Source of the DNA: Chryseobacterium sp. 3008163
GTDB lineage: Bacteria; Bacteroidota; Bacteroidia; Flavobacteriales; Weeksellaceae
Length of the DNA: 64,000 bases
Assembly (NCBI RefSeq): GCF_003669035.1
Contig: NZ_CP033070.1
Span: forward strand, 1,550,001 to 1,614,000
Direction: 5' to 3'
Both the position numbers and the translations under genes were made by a program. This document shows, piece by piece, positions 8,697 through 17,055 of this stretch (position 1 is its first letter; the number at the start of each line of letters is the position of its first letter). A model generated the notes under the pieces. That model ran no database searches, was not told the origin of the DNA, and worked only from the letters and a program-made list of their open reading frames with translations.

Positions 8697-10610
8697 ATGG
8701 AGAATTTAGTCTATGCAATAATACTTTTACCACTTTTAGGTTTTCTTATTAACGGTTTATTCGGAAAAAATCTTCCAAAAATAGTGGTTGGTTCTCTAGC
8801 TACAGCAATGGTTTTTATTCCGTTCTGTATTGCAGTAAGCATTTTCATGAATTTCGATTCTGAAAGCCAGCCCGTAATCGTAAGAGCTTTTGAATGGTTC
8901 AGAGTCAACGGAATTCAAATCAACTTCGGTTTCCAGATTGATCAGCTATCATTAATGATGGTCATGATTATCACAGGAATCGGATCTTTGATTCACCTCT
9001 ACTCTATCGGATATATGAGTCATGATAAAGGTTTCTATAAGTTTTTTACTTATTTAAATTTATTTATCTTCTCAATGTTACTTTTGGTAATGGGAAGCAA
9101 CTACTTAATCTTATTCATCGGATGGGAAGGTGTAGGTTTGTGTTCTTATTTACTAATCGGTTTCTGGTACACGAACGAAGAATATGGGAAAGCAGCAAGA
9201 AAAGCTTTCATCATGAATAGAATTGGTGACCTTGCTTTGTTAATCGGTATCTTTATGATTGCTTCTCAGACAAATGCTGTTGATTACTTAACGGTTGCTC
9301 AAAACGCAGGGAAATTTGAATTAGACGGAACCATCATTATATTTATCACAGCGAGTTTATTTATTGGTGCTACAGGAAAATCTGCTCAGGTTCCTTTATA
9401 TACATGGTTACCAGACGCAATGGCAGGTCCGACTCCCGTTTCTGCCTTGATTCACGCTGCGACGATGGTAACGGCAGGTATTTATTTGGTAGTGAGATCT
9501 AATTTCTTATTTACTTTAGCTCCAACCGTACAAGACGGAATTTTATTAATCGGATTCTTAACTGCAGCATTAGCAGGGTTCTATGCACTTCGTCAGAACG
9601 ACATCAAAAAAGTATTGGCATACTCTACAGTTTCACAGCTTGGTTTCATGTTCATTGCTTTAGGTTTGGGAGCTTATACAACAGCAATGTTCCACGTAAT
9701 GACGCACGCTTTCTTTAAAGCTTTGTTATTCTTAGGTGCAGGTTCTGTCATTCACGCAATGAGCAACGAACAGGATATGCGTTTCATGGGAGGTTTGAAA
9801 AAATACATTCCTATCACTCACGCAACTTTCCTGATTGGAACTTTAGCCATCTCGGGATTCCCTTTATTATCAGGGATGATTTCAAAAGACGAAATTTTAG
9901 TAGCAGCTTATGCTAAAAACCCAATTTACTGGGTAATGCTATTTATCTTAGCAGCTGTTACTGCAACCTATATGTTCAGACTATACTACTTAACTTTCCA
10001 TGGAGATTTCAGAGGTACAGAAGAGCAGAAACATCATTTACACGAAAGTCCTACAAGTATGACTTTACCATTAATTGTTTTGGCAATCCTTTCAGTGGTT
10101 GGAGGTTTCATTAACCTTCCTCACTTTATCGGTCACGGTCATTATGCTAAATTAATGGAATGGCTGAAACCGGTATTAACACCGGAAAGCTTTAAGCAAA
10201 TGGAAACTACCCTTACAGGCGTAGCAGAAAGCACTGAATTTATTCTTTTAGGAGCAACTGTTGCAATGTTTTTTGCCGTTTGGCTTATCGTGAAAAATAC
10301 TTATGTAAATAAGAAAAAAAGAGCTATCGCTGAAGACGATTATACAGGATGGGAAAAACTTTCTGCTAAGAAACTGTACGTTGACGAACTTTACAATGCA
10401 TTGATTGTAAAAACCGTTGAAGGACTGGGACGTGGCGGAAAAATGTTTGACAAAGGCGTTCTGGATCGTTTTGTAGACTACATCGGAGAAGGCGCTGAAG
10501 ACAGCGGAAGATCGATGAAGCGTATACAGAACGGAAATGTAGAAAACTACATTCTGATCATGTCTTTAGCTGTGGGAATTATACTGATTGTTAACTTTAT
10601 ATTACAATAA
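8697..10610 (+). CDS. nuoL: NADH-quinone oxidoreductase subunit L
   Basis: NuoL (ND5) is the distal antiporter-like proton-pumping subunit, with the long lateral helix at its C terminus. The 637-residue product has the core motifs FIGWEGVGLCSYLLIGFW and LPDAMAGPTPVSALIHAATM, about 14-16 membrane segments, and a C-terminal extension ending in a final hydrophobic helix. It starts 3 bp after nuoK and overlaps nuoM by one base (TAATG). Confidence 0.97.
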   Translation: MENLVYAIILLPLLGFLINGLFGKNLPKIVVGSLATAMVFIPFCIAVSIFMNFDSESQPVIVRAFEWFRVNGIQINFGFQIDQLSLMMVMIITGIGSLIHLYSIGYMSHDKGFYKFFTYLNLFIFSMLLLVMGSNYLILFIGWEGVGLCSYLLIGFWYTNEEYGKAARKAFIMNRIGDLALLIGIFMIASQTNAVDYLTVAQNAGKFELDGTIIIFITASLFIGATGKSAQVPLYTWLPDAMAGPTPVSALIHAATMVTAGIYLVVRSNFLFTLAPTVQDGILLIGFLTAALAGFYALRQNDIKKVLAYSTVSQLGFMFIALGLGAYTTAMFHVMTHAFFKALLFLGAGSVIHAMSNEQDMRFMGGLKKYIPITHATFLIGTLAISGFPLLSGMISKDEILVAAYAKNPIYWVMLFILAAVTATYMFRLYYLTFHGDFRGTEEQKHHLHESPTSMTLPLIVLAILSVVGGFINLPHFIGHGHYAKLMEWLKPVLTPESFKQMETTLTGVAESTEFILLGATVAMFFAVWLIVKNTYVNKKKRAIAEDDYTGWEKLSAKKLYVDELYNALIVKTVEGLGRGGKMFDKGVLDRFVDYIGEGAEDSGRSMKRIQNGNVENYILIMSLAVGIILIVNFILQ

Positions 10611-12103
10611 TGTCTTATTTACTATTAACATTATTACTTTTACCTCTAGTAGGTTCGGGATTGGTCTTTGCATGGAAGAATACTTCCAGCAAATACCTGG
10701 CATTAGGAATTGCTTTGGTTCAAATGCTGCTTACATTTTACGTTGTTTCGGATTTTGATTTTAATCCAACCGTAGACAGCGTATTGCAGTACGAGATCAA
10801 CTATCCTTGGTCACAGTTTATAAAAAGTAACCTTCATTTCGGAATTGACGGGATGAGCTTGCTTCTTTTGTTGCTGACCAATATTTTGATGCCGATCATT
10901 ATTTTATCATCTTTTAACGAAAATGTAAGTTATAAAAATTCTTTCTACGGTCTGATTTTGCTGATGCAGTTCGGATTGGTTGGTGTTTTCACCGCTTTAG
11001 ACGGATTGTTGTTCTACATTTTCTGGGAAGTAACTTTGATTCCGATCTGGTTTATCGCCGCACTTTGGGGTCAGGAAAACAAAAGACTGGAGTTCACAAC
11101 AAAATTCTTCGTGTATACATTCGTAGGATCATTGTTTATGTTGGCAGGTTTAATCTACGTTTACACACATTCAGCATCATTTGCTTTGACGGATTTGTAT
11201 AATGCAGACCTTGGCGAGACTCAGCAAATTGTTGTTTTCTGGTTTATTTTCTTTGCATTTGCAGTAAAACTTCCGGTTTTCCCTTTCCATACTTGGCAGC
11301 CGGATACTTATACCTACTCTCCTACTCAGGGATCGATGTTGTTATCAGGGATTATGCTTAAAATGGCGATCTATGGTGTACTTCGTTATCTTCTTCCAAT
11401 TACGCCAACCGCAATCTTCGGAATTTCCGGACAGATTGTAATTATTTTAGCGATTGTAGGAATTGTTCACGGAGCATTGATTGCGATTATCCAGACTGAT
11501 ATGAAGAGAATCATTGCATATTCTTCTTTCTCTCACGTTGGATTGATGGTGGCAGGTATTTTCTCATCAGCAGTGCTTACTTTAAGAGGAACATTTACGA
11601 TTGAAGGAGCGGAAGGAGCTTTGGTACAGACATTTGCTCACGGTATTAACGTGGCAGGTTTATTCTTCTGTGCTGATATTTTATACAAAAGATTTAAATC
11701 AAGAGACATCAGACAGATGGGAGGTTTGGCGAAAGTTGCTCCGAAGTTTGCCGTTTTGTTTCTGATTATCATATTAGGTTCAATGGGCGTTCCATTGACG
11801 AATGGTTTTATCGGAGAATTTATTTTGATTAAATCGATTTTTGATTTTAACGTATTGGCTTCAGTTATCGCTGGTCTTACCGTTATTCTTTGTGCAGTGT
11901 ATCTGTTGAGATTCTACGGAAAAGCAATGTTCGGACAGGGAGACGATGCAGTCTTAAGCACAGCAAAAGATTTATCAGCAGTAGAATTTTCGGTATTGGC
12001 AAGTATTGCAGTATTTGTAATTGTATTGGGAGTTTTTCCTCAGCCGGTCATTGATATGGTAAGTAGTTCACTGAAGTTTATTTATACTTCAATGATTAAC
12101 TAA
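10610..12103 (+). CDS. nuoM: NADH-quinone oxidoreductase subunit M
   Basis: NuoM (ND4) is the middle antiporter-like proton pump of the membrane arm. The 497-residue product contains FWEVTLIPIWFIAALWG, FPFHTWQPDTYTYSPTQGS and MKRIIAYSSFSHVGLM, the standard ND4 signatures with the lysine and glutamate of the proton channel. Start and stop positions fit the tight nuoL-M packing. A 126-bp spacer separates it from nuoN. Confidence 0.97.
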   Translation: MSYLLLTLLLLPLVGSGLVFAWKNTSSKYLALGIALVQMLLTFYVVSDFDFNPTVDSVLQYEINYPWSQFIKSNLHFGIDGMSLLLLLLTNILMPIIILSSFNENVSYKNSFYGLILLMQFGLVGVFTALDGLLFYIFWEVTLIPIWFIAALWGQENKRLEFTTKFFVYTFVGSLFMLAGLIYVYTHSASFALTDLYNADLGETQQIVVFWFIFFAFAVKLPVFPFHTWQPDTYTYSPTQGSMLLSGIMLKMAIYGVLRYLLPITPTAIFGISGQIVIILAIVGIVHGALIAIIQTDMKRIIAYSSFSHVGLMVAGIFSSAVLTLRGTFTIEGAEGALVQTFAHGINVAGLFFCADILYKRFKSRDIRQMGGLAKVAPKFAVLFLIIILGSMGVPLTNGFIGEFILIKSIFDFNVLASVIAGLTVILCAVYLLRFYGKAMFGQGDDAVLSTAKDLSAVEFSVLASIAVFVIVLGVFPQPVIDMVSSSLKFIYTSMIN

Positions 12104-12229
12104 AATTTAAATAGTAAAAGATTAAAGAATTAAGAGGTAAAAAGTAAAAAGAGCAGGGTAAAAAGTTCAACATTGAACTGAAAACTTTAAACTAAAAAAC
12201 TTTAAACCTTCTCATCTCAAATATAAATT
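12104..12229 (+). repeat. Low-complexity nuoM-nuoN spacer
   Basis: The spacer is made of GTAAAAAG and TTTAAAC words (for example GAGGTAAAAAGTAAAAAG, then CTTTAAACTAAAAAACTTTA). It contains a small inverted repeat, GTTCAACATTGAAC. No gene or promoter consensus is visible. It resembles the other word-repeat spacers of the operon but uses different words. Confidence 0.5.
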
Positions 12230-13615
12230 ATGAGTGTTTTAATTATTGTTTTCCTAACTGCAGTTGCTGCGTTATTTTCGGGAGTTTTTGAGCATGGAAA
12301 ATTCGCAAGATACATTGGGATTTTTGGATTAATCATTGCCTTGTATGTGAGCTTTTTACCGGAAGCTTCATTCTTTGAGCAGTACAGACACATGTATGAA
12401 TTCAGCGCAAATGCAGCTTTATTCACAAAGATTTCTATTGTAACGACTTTACTGTTATTCTTTCTGGGAGGTTTTGCATTCAGCAATCACAGAAGCCATC
12501 AGTCAGAATTGTATGCATTAATGTTGTTTGCGCTTTGTGGCGGAATCATCCTTTTCGGTTTCCAAAACTTAGTGACTTTATTCTTAGGGGTTGAGATTCT
12601 TTCTATTCCGTTGTACGTAATGGCGGGAGCGAACAAGACAGATTTAAGATCAAACGAAGCTTCTATTAAATATTTCCTGATGGGTGCATTTGCGACAGGT
12701 TTTCTGTTGTTTGGTATTGCATTTATCTACGGAAGTACAGGAACTTTCGATTTATATAGAATTCAGGAATTCACCATCACGAATCCTAAAAATATCATGT
12801 TGATTTTAGGAGTGATCCTAATGCTTTGTGCAATGTCATTCAAAGTTGCTTTGGCCCCGTTCCACATGTGGAGTCCTGATGTTTACGCTGGTTCGCCTTC
12901 ATTGATTACGGCTTTCATGGCAAGTGTTGTTAAAATCTCAGGTTTCTTTGCTTTGTTCAGATTAATGACTATCGGATTCTCTGGCGTAACCGCTGAATGG
13001 ATTAATATTCTTGGAGTTTTCTTGATTATCACTTTGGTTCTTGCCAATGTAATGGGACTTGCACAAACCAATGCAAAAAGAATGTTGGCATACTCGTCAG
13101 TTTCTCATGCAGGATATATCGGTTTGGTTTTCTTCGGCATGAATGCGCTTTCTACATATACTTTAGCATTCTACTTATTCGCCTACTCTCTTTCTACCGT
13201 TGGAGTTTTTATGTGTCTGATCTGGGTAGAAAAAGTGAAAAGAGAAACTTCTTTCGGAGCTTTCAAAGGATTGGCAAAAACAGAACCTTTACTGGCTGTT
13301 GTTGCAACCATCTCTTTATTATCAATGGCGGGAATTCCTTTGACGGCAGGGTTTATGGGTAAATTCTCATTGTTTGCTCAGGCGTTGACAAAAGATGACA
13401 ACACCTTCCTGGTAATCGTAGCAGTTTTAGGGTCGGCAATTTCAATTGCTTATTATTTAAGACTGATTATTGCGATGTTCTTCTTTAAAGAAACCACTTT
13501 CAAAACTTCAGAAAAAGTAACGGTTACTTATAATATCGTTGCAGTAGCGATTATCGTATCGTTGGTTGCTTTAGGAGTTTTCCCTGATTTGTTTGCAAAA
13601 CAGTTCGGATTATAA
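12230..13615 (+). CDS. nuoN: NADH-quinone oxidoreductase subunit N
   Basis: NuoN (ND2) is the third antiporter-like pump of complex I. The 461-residue product has FKVALAPFHMWSPDVYAGSP (about residues 204-223) and KRMLAYSSVSHAGYIGLVF (about 283-301), with around 14 membrane segments. It is the last nuo gene; a terminator follows 25 bp after the stop. Confidence 0.97.
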   Translation: MSVLIIVFLTAVAALFSGVFEHGKFARYIGIFGLIIALYVSFLPEASFFEQYRHMYEFSANAALFTKISIVTTLLLFFLGGFAFSNHRSHQSELYALMLFALCGGIILFGFQNLVTLFLGVEILSIPLYVMAGANKTDLRSNEASIKYFLMGAFATGFLLFGIAFIYGSTGTFDLYRIQEFTITNPKNIMLILGVILMLCAMSFKVALAPFHMWSPDVYAGSPSLITAFMASVVKISGFFALFRLMTIGFSGVTAEWINILGVFLIITLVLANVMGLAQTNAKRMLAYSSVSHAGYIGLVFFGMNALSTYTLAFYLFAYSLSTVGVFMCLIWVEKVKRETSFGAFKGLAKTEPLLAVVATISLLSMAGIPLTAGFMGKFSLFAQALTKDDNTFLVIVAVLGSAISIAYYLRLIIAMFFFKETTFKTSEKVTVTYNIVAVAIIVSLVALGVFPDLFAKQFGL

Positions 13616-13640
13616 AATAAGATTTACATTATATACTATA

Positions 13641-13670
13641 AAACCTTCCAATTAAGTGGAAGGTTTTTTT
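13641..13670. terminator. Bidirectional rho-independent terminator after nuoN
   Basis: A 10-bp perfect stem, AAACCTTCCA/TGGAAGGTTT, with a 6-base loop, followed by a T7 run on the + strand. It ends the nuo operon. On the minus strand it also ends any transcript reading out of the gene at 13910. Confidence 0.85.
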
Positions 13671-13909
13671 ATGACATTACTACTTGTCTTTTTTGCTCTA
13701 ACAGATATAATGCTTATATCATTATTCACATCGCTTACTTTATCATTTGCATTGCCTATCTCATCAAAGACATCGCTTACTTTATCGGTCACATCTCTTA
13801 CATTATGAAAGACAATGACAATATTATCGCTCACATTGCTAATTCTATCAAAGCAATCGGTTATTTTATGAATACCATCAGTCGTTTTATGAAAGAGACC
13901 GCTTAAATA
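13652..13909 (-). repeat. 21-bp degenerate repeats encoding heptads, in frame after a stop codon
   Basis: On the minus strand the frame of the upstream gene (13910-14674) continues past its TAA for 85 codons without another stop. These codons form eight or so heptads of the type (S/T/R)DVxDxI, for example RDVTDKV and SDVFDEI, with hydrophobic residues at positions 3 and 7 as in a coiled coil. At the DNA level the unit is 21 bp. The + strand frame is open too, but has no start codon until 13807. It may be a lost C-terminal coiled-coil domain or a repeat array under its own selection. Confidence 0.6.
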
Positions 13910-14674
13910 TTAACCACCTTTGATTACTTTAAACTCGATCCCGTTAATTTGTTTGTATTGCGGGCTTGAAGCACCGAAGATACTTTTCACATACTGCTTT
14001 ATTTCTTTGGAAGTTTGCACCAATCCTGAAAGCGGATTGTACAAAAACTGATTTCTTTCAAGCATTGCATTGCTGTACTGTGTGTAAGAGTCTATCAGTT
14101 CCTGGTTTTTGGTCTGCATATCAGAAAGTTTGTCTTGCAGTGACTTTACTTTCAAATGATTCTCATTAGGATTGTAAGATGAGCTCTGTACCAAAATCTC
14201 AATGATCGACGAAAAATGTTCTACCATTTTATCATACGACTGCTGAGAGGTAGAGATTGTTTTTGCTGTCTCAGGCTGTGAATCTTCTGCTGAAGCCGAT
14301 GCCTTTTTTGCCGTTGTCCCCTGCAGTTTTTTGTTCATATTTTTCAAATTATTAATCCCTAGCTGTTCTACTCCCGCCACAGAAAATGCGTTTGAGATTT
14401 TTGTAGAAAGAGGCTTAAGGTCTGAAAAAGAATTTCTCCTGCTGTTAGTTGCATTGTCAAATGAAGTTTTTTGGGTAATTGTAGCATTCATTTTTTCCTG
14501 TGCTTGCTGTAAAAGCATTTGCAACTGAGGAATTTTAAGGGATTCTTTGGAGGGATTGTAAACTTCTCCGAAGCCTGTACAAAAGGAAATAAGTGACTGA
14601 AAGTTGGCTACATTTTTAGCATGACCAGTTTCACTGACAGATTTTTTAATGGGTGTTGTCATATTGTGTTTCAT
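13910..14674 (-). CDS. Hypothetical coiled-coil protein
   Basis: I do not recognise a named family for this 254-residue protein, although similar proteins ending with a FGASSPQYKQINGIEFK-type segment feel familiar from Flavobacteriia. It is polar and lacks a signal peptide. It has helical, coiled-coil-prone stretches around residues 45-65 and 160-200 (KSLQDKLSDMQTKNQELIDS), separated by an Ala/Ser/Lys-rich linker near 120-140. A perfect -7 element lies just upstream and leaves a leader of only about 8 bases. The stop codon is followed in frame by the heptad repeat stretch at 13652-13909, so the protein may originally have been longer. Confidence 0.7.
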   Translation of the reverse strand: MKHNMTTPIKKSVSETGHAKNVANFQSLISFCTGFGEVYNPSKESLKIPQLQMLLQQAQEKMNATITQKTSFDNATNSRRNSFSDLKPLSTKISNAFSVAGVEQLGINNLKNMNKKLQGTTAKKASASAEDSQPETAKTISTSQQSYDKMVEHFSSIIEILVQSSSYNPNENHLKVKSLQDKLSDMQTKNQELIDSYTQYSNAMLERNQFLYNPLSGLVQTSKEIKQYVKSIFGASSPQYKQINGIEFKVIKGG

Positions 14675-14688
14675 TTATAATTGTAAAA

Positions 14689-14696
14689 CAAATTTA
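14689..14696 (-). promoter_or_regulatory. -7 promoter element
   Basis: TAAATTTG on the minus strand matches the Bacteroidota -7 consensus TAnnTTTG exactly. It sits 15 bp upstream of the start codon at 14674, so the transcript has a very short leader. Confidence 0.55.
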
Positions 14697-14807
14697 AAAA
14701 ATATTTGAAATAAACGAAATAAATGGATAAAAATTACATGAAACTGATATTTCTAGGATAATTTACTTTTGGTTTTTACATATAAATGATCTTGAGGTGT
14801 TAAAACG

Positions 14808-14837
14808 GAGATGCTTCGACTACGCTCAGCATGACAG
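14808..14837 (+). repeat. Dispersed short repeat, copy 1
   Basis: The unit GATGCTTCGACTACGCTCAG plus CATGACAG contains short complementary ends (ATGCT/AGCAT). A second copy lies at 14916-14945 and a diverged one at 32041-32079, all in non-coding DNA. Confidence 0.6.
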
Positions 14838-14915
14838 TTTTTATACTACGTGTTTTTTTATCTAATTAATTTTTAAAACATTAGGCATTTTAGAAATTTT
14901 AGAATTTTAAGGGAC

Positions 14916-14945
14916 GAGATGCTTCGGCTGCGCTCAACATGACAG
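14916..14945 (+). repeat. Dispersed short repeat, copy 2
   Basis: Same unit and orientation as 14808-14837, with three substitutions (CTTCGGCTGCGCTCAACATG). It is preceded by an AT-rich stretch with TTTAGAAATTTTAGAATTTTA words. Confidence 0.6.
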
Positions 14946-15090
14946 AGGCTATAATTCGTGAGTAAATAATAAGATTTAATAAGATTAAGCGTACTTAAAA
15001 TTTATCTGATGAAAGCGTAAGTTTAAACAGTTATTTGGCTGAAAATTAAAATAAATTTCACGATTTTAAAAAATATTTTTATATTCGCAT

Positions 15091-15290
15091 CAGATTTTAA
15101 CGAAAAAATATAAAAGCGTAAGCTATCATATTGGTTAAAGAAAACCGCGAACTTTCTTAAAAAGACCAAATTTTGATAGGCTTACGCCCATGTTCCTAAA
15201 TGGGCGCGGGCGTAGTCTTTCTGGTCTTTGGGTTCTTCGCGGTACCTCTTTAACTGATTGGCTACTGCTCTGCGCCTTTCTTATTTTCGG
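15091..15290 (+). ncRNA. Candidate structured RNA with two pseudoknots
   Basis: Five long complementary pairs interlock. Helix A is 15116-15128 with 15174-15187 (13 bp, one bulge). A three-part central helix pairs 15134-15141 with 15247-15254, 15144-15151 with 15236-15243, and 15161-15168 with 15222-15229, each 8 bp perfect. Helix F pairs 15203-15207 with 15272-15276, and 15212-15217 with 15260-15265. Helices A and F each cross the central helix. A small hairpin CCAT/ATGG lies at 15188-15203. Upstream, TATATTCG at 15080-15087 is a weak -7 match, and T-rich sequence follows 15277. It has no coding frame. I see none of the signatures of tmRNA, RNase P RNA, 6S RNA or riboswitches that I know. 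Ends are approximate and the strand is inferred from the weak promoter. Confidence 0.6.
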
Positions 15291-15307
15291 AAATTAGTAA
15301 AAGTCAA

Positions 15308-15451
15308 TTAAAATAATACGTCACCTTCTGTCGCATTAGATATTGATATTTGCTCTAAAGAATTTAAAAACAATAAATGATATGAAAAAACATCAGAAAT
15401 TAAATTATAATCAATATTTACTTCTTTTAAGGTTTTCCCTATAGCAGGAGT
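15308..15451 (-). other. Possible gene remnant
   Basis: A 47-codon minus-strand frame reads like protein (TPAIGKTLKEVNIDYNLISD at its start, ending NATEGDVLF) but has no start codon. Together with the RNA candidate and the dispersed repeats it fills the 14675-15502 gap. Low confidence; it may be chance. Confidence 0.2.
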
Positions 15452-15463
15452 TCAATATATTTT

Positions 15464-15471
15464 TATCTTAG
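15464..15471 (+). promoter_or_regulatory. Possible -7 promoter element
   Basis: TATCTTAG (7 of 8 to TAnnTTTG) lies 31 bp before the ATG at 15503. It is the only promoter-like site I see ahead of the secretion/RHS gene cluster. Confidence 0.35.
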
Positions 15472-15502
15472 CAAAAAATAACTTAAAATAAAAACATAAA
15501 TC

Positions 15503-17043
15503 ATGAAAAAACTCTACACGAGTGCAGTTCTACTATGCACTGTCACAGTGTTGTATGCTCAGGATGTGGTATGGCAAAAAGATATTAAATCTTCTACTCA
15601 GGATTTTCTTTCGCAAGTCACCACAACAATCGATCAGCAATACCTCATTACAGGAAGTTCTATTCAATCGAAAAAACTTACTTCCGAAAACAAACAAAAT
15701 AACGGTTACGATTTTCATATCGTTAAATTGAATCAACAAGGTGAAGAAGTCTGGGAAAAATATTTCTCGGGACAAAACCATGATTTTCTCTCGGCAACGG
15801 TCACTACTCAGGAAGGTGGTTTTCTGTTGGCTGGAACTTCTTACTCCGGAAAAGGTTTGGATAAAAAGGATGATGCTAACGGCGGCTCAGATATCTGGTT
15901 GGTAAGAATCAACGAGTTTGGTGACGAGCTGTGGCAGAAAACTTTGGGAACTTTACAGGATGAGGAAGCCAGAGCGGTGGTTCAGACTACTGACTTTGGA
16001 TTTTTTGTTGCAGGGAATGTACAGAATGCACCGAAAGGTTTTGGGTCTAAAGATGTCCTGATCTCAAGAATCGATAAGAACGGAAAAGAACTATCTCAGA
16101 TTATTTTAGGAGGAAAAGGATTAGATGAAGTGGAGAAGATGATTCCAACTATTGATGGCGGTGCTTTGCTCGGAATTTATTCTAGAAGTAATGTTGGCGG
16201 TTCAAAGAAAACCGAAAACTTCGGGGAAGGAGATTTTTGGGTGGTGAAGCTGAGCAAAGACGGAAAAGTAGAATGGGAAAAGAACTTTGGAGGTAAAGGA
16301 GATGATCACTTAAGAACTCTTGCAATGACTTCCACAGGATTTATCGTTGGCGGAGAATCGAGATCAGAGAGATCCGGAAATAAATCTGTGGGCATTGAAG
16401 AAGGTACTGATATATGGTTGATTTCTCTAAATGATCGAGGTGAAGAACTTTGGCAGAAATCTTACAATTTTAAGAACAGAGATGTTCTGATGGGGATGAA
16501 TGTGATAAAAACCGGAGACGATAAAAGCTCGAAAGGAATTTTGCTTGGCGGTTATACTCAGGCAGAAGGGAGAATAGAATCTGATGATGAAACATTTTGG
16601 ATGCTTTATTTAAATTCTGAAGGCAACGAGCAATGGAGAAAGCATGTGAAGGGTGAATCCAGAAAAAAGAGGAAAGATTATCTGACATTAAATTAAACAG
16701 AGACGGTTCGATTATTTTGGCAGGAACGAGTGCTGAAGAGTTAGGAAAAGAGAACTGGAAAATCGTAAAGCTAGGTGACAAACAACTGGATCAATTGATT
16801 GAAAAACTTGACATTAAGATTTATCCGAATCCTGTTTCTGAGTACTGTTATGTGGAGATTGGGTTTGAATTCAAGGAAGCGGATATTACGTTGTATGATA
16901 TGGGCGGAAGGCAGCTACAAAGTCTTAAAACCAAAAATAAGGTGACTAAAATCAATACTCAGAATTTGATTCAAGGGGCTTATTTGGTGACTATAAAAAC
17001 TGATACGAATAAAACGGCGAATGCTAAAATCATTAAAAAATAA
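15503..17043 (+). pseudogene. T9SS-sorted secreted beta-propeller-like protein, frameshifted
   Basis: Two frames join into one protein of about 513 residues. It starts with a signal peptide (MKKLYTSAVLLCTVTVLYAQ). Repeats of the type SDIWLVRINEFGDELWQKTLG follow (about residues 20-390), suggesting a propeller-like fold. It ends with a type A T9SS sorting domain: IYPNPVSEYCYVEI, then an ITLYDMGGRQL segment, and GAYLVTIKT near the end. The frame breaks in the A6 run at 16663-16668; reading A7 gives KKEERLSDIKLNRDGSIILAG and restores the protein, so a single lost base is the cause. The product should be exported through the outer membrane by T9SS and anchored or released. The RHS genes follow 12 bp later, so it may be the first gene of that transcript. 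Confidence 0.75.
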
Positions 17044-17055
17044 AACACAAAATAT

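Noticed and set aside
13700..13906. Possible CRISPR-like array because of regular 21-bp spacing
   Set aside because: The units are degenerate along their whole length, with no constant repeat and no distinct spacers; they read as protein heptads and no cas gene is near.
15116..15276. tmRNA, RNase P RNA, integron attC or riboswitch identity for the structured RNA
   Set aside because: No Ala-tRNA-like ends, no RNase P core motif and no downstream gene in riboswitch position. The GTTAAAG/CTTTAAC arms lie in the wrong order for attC, and no integrase is near.
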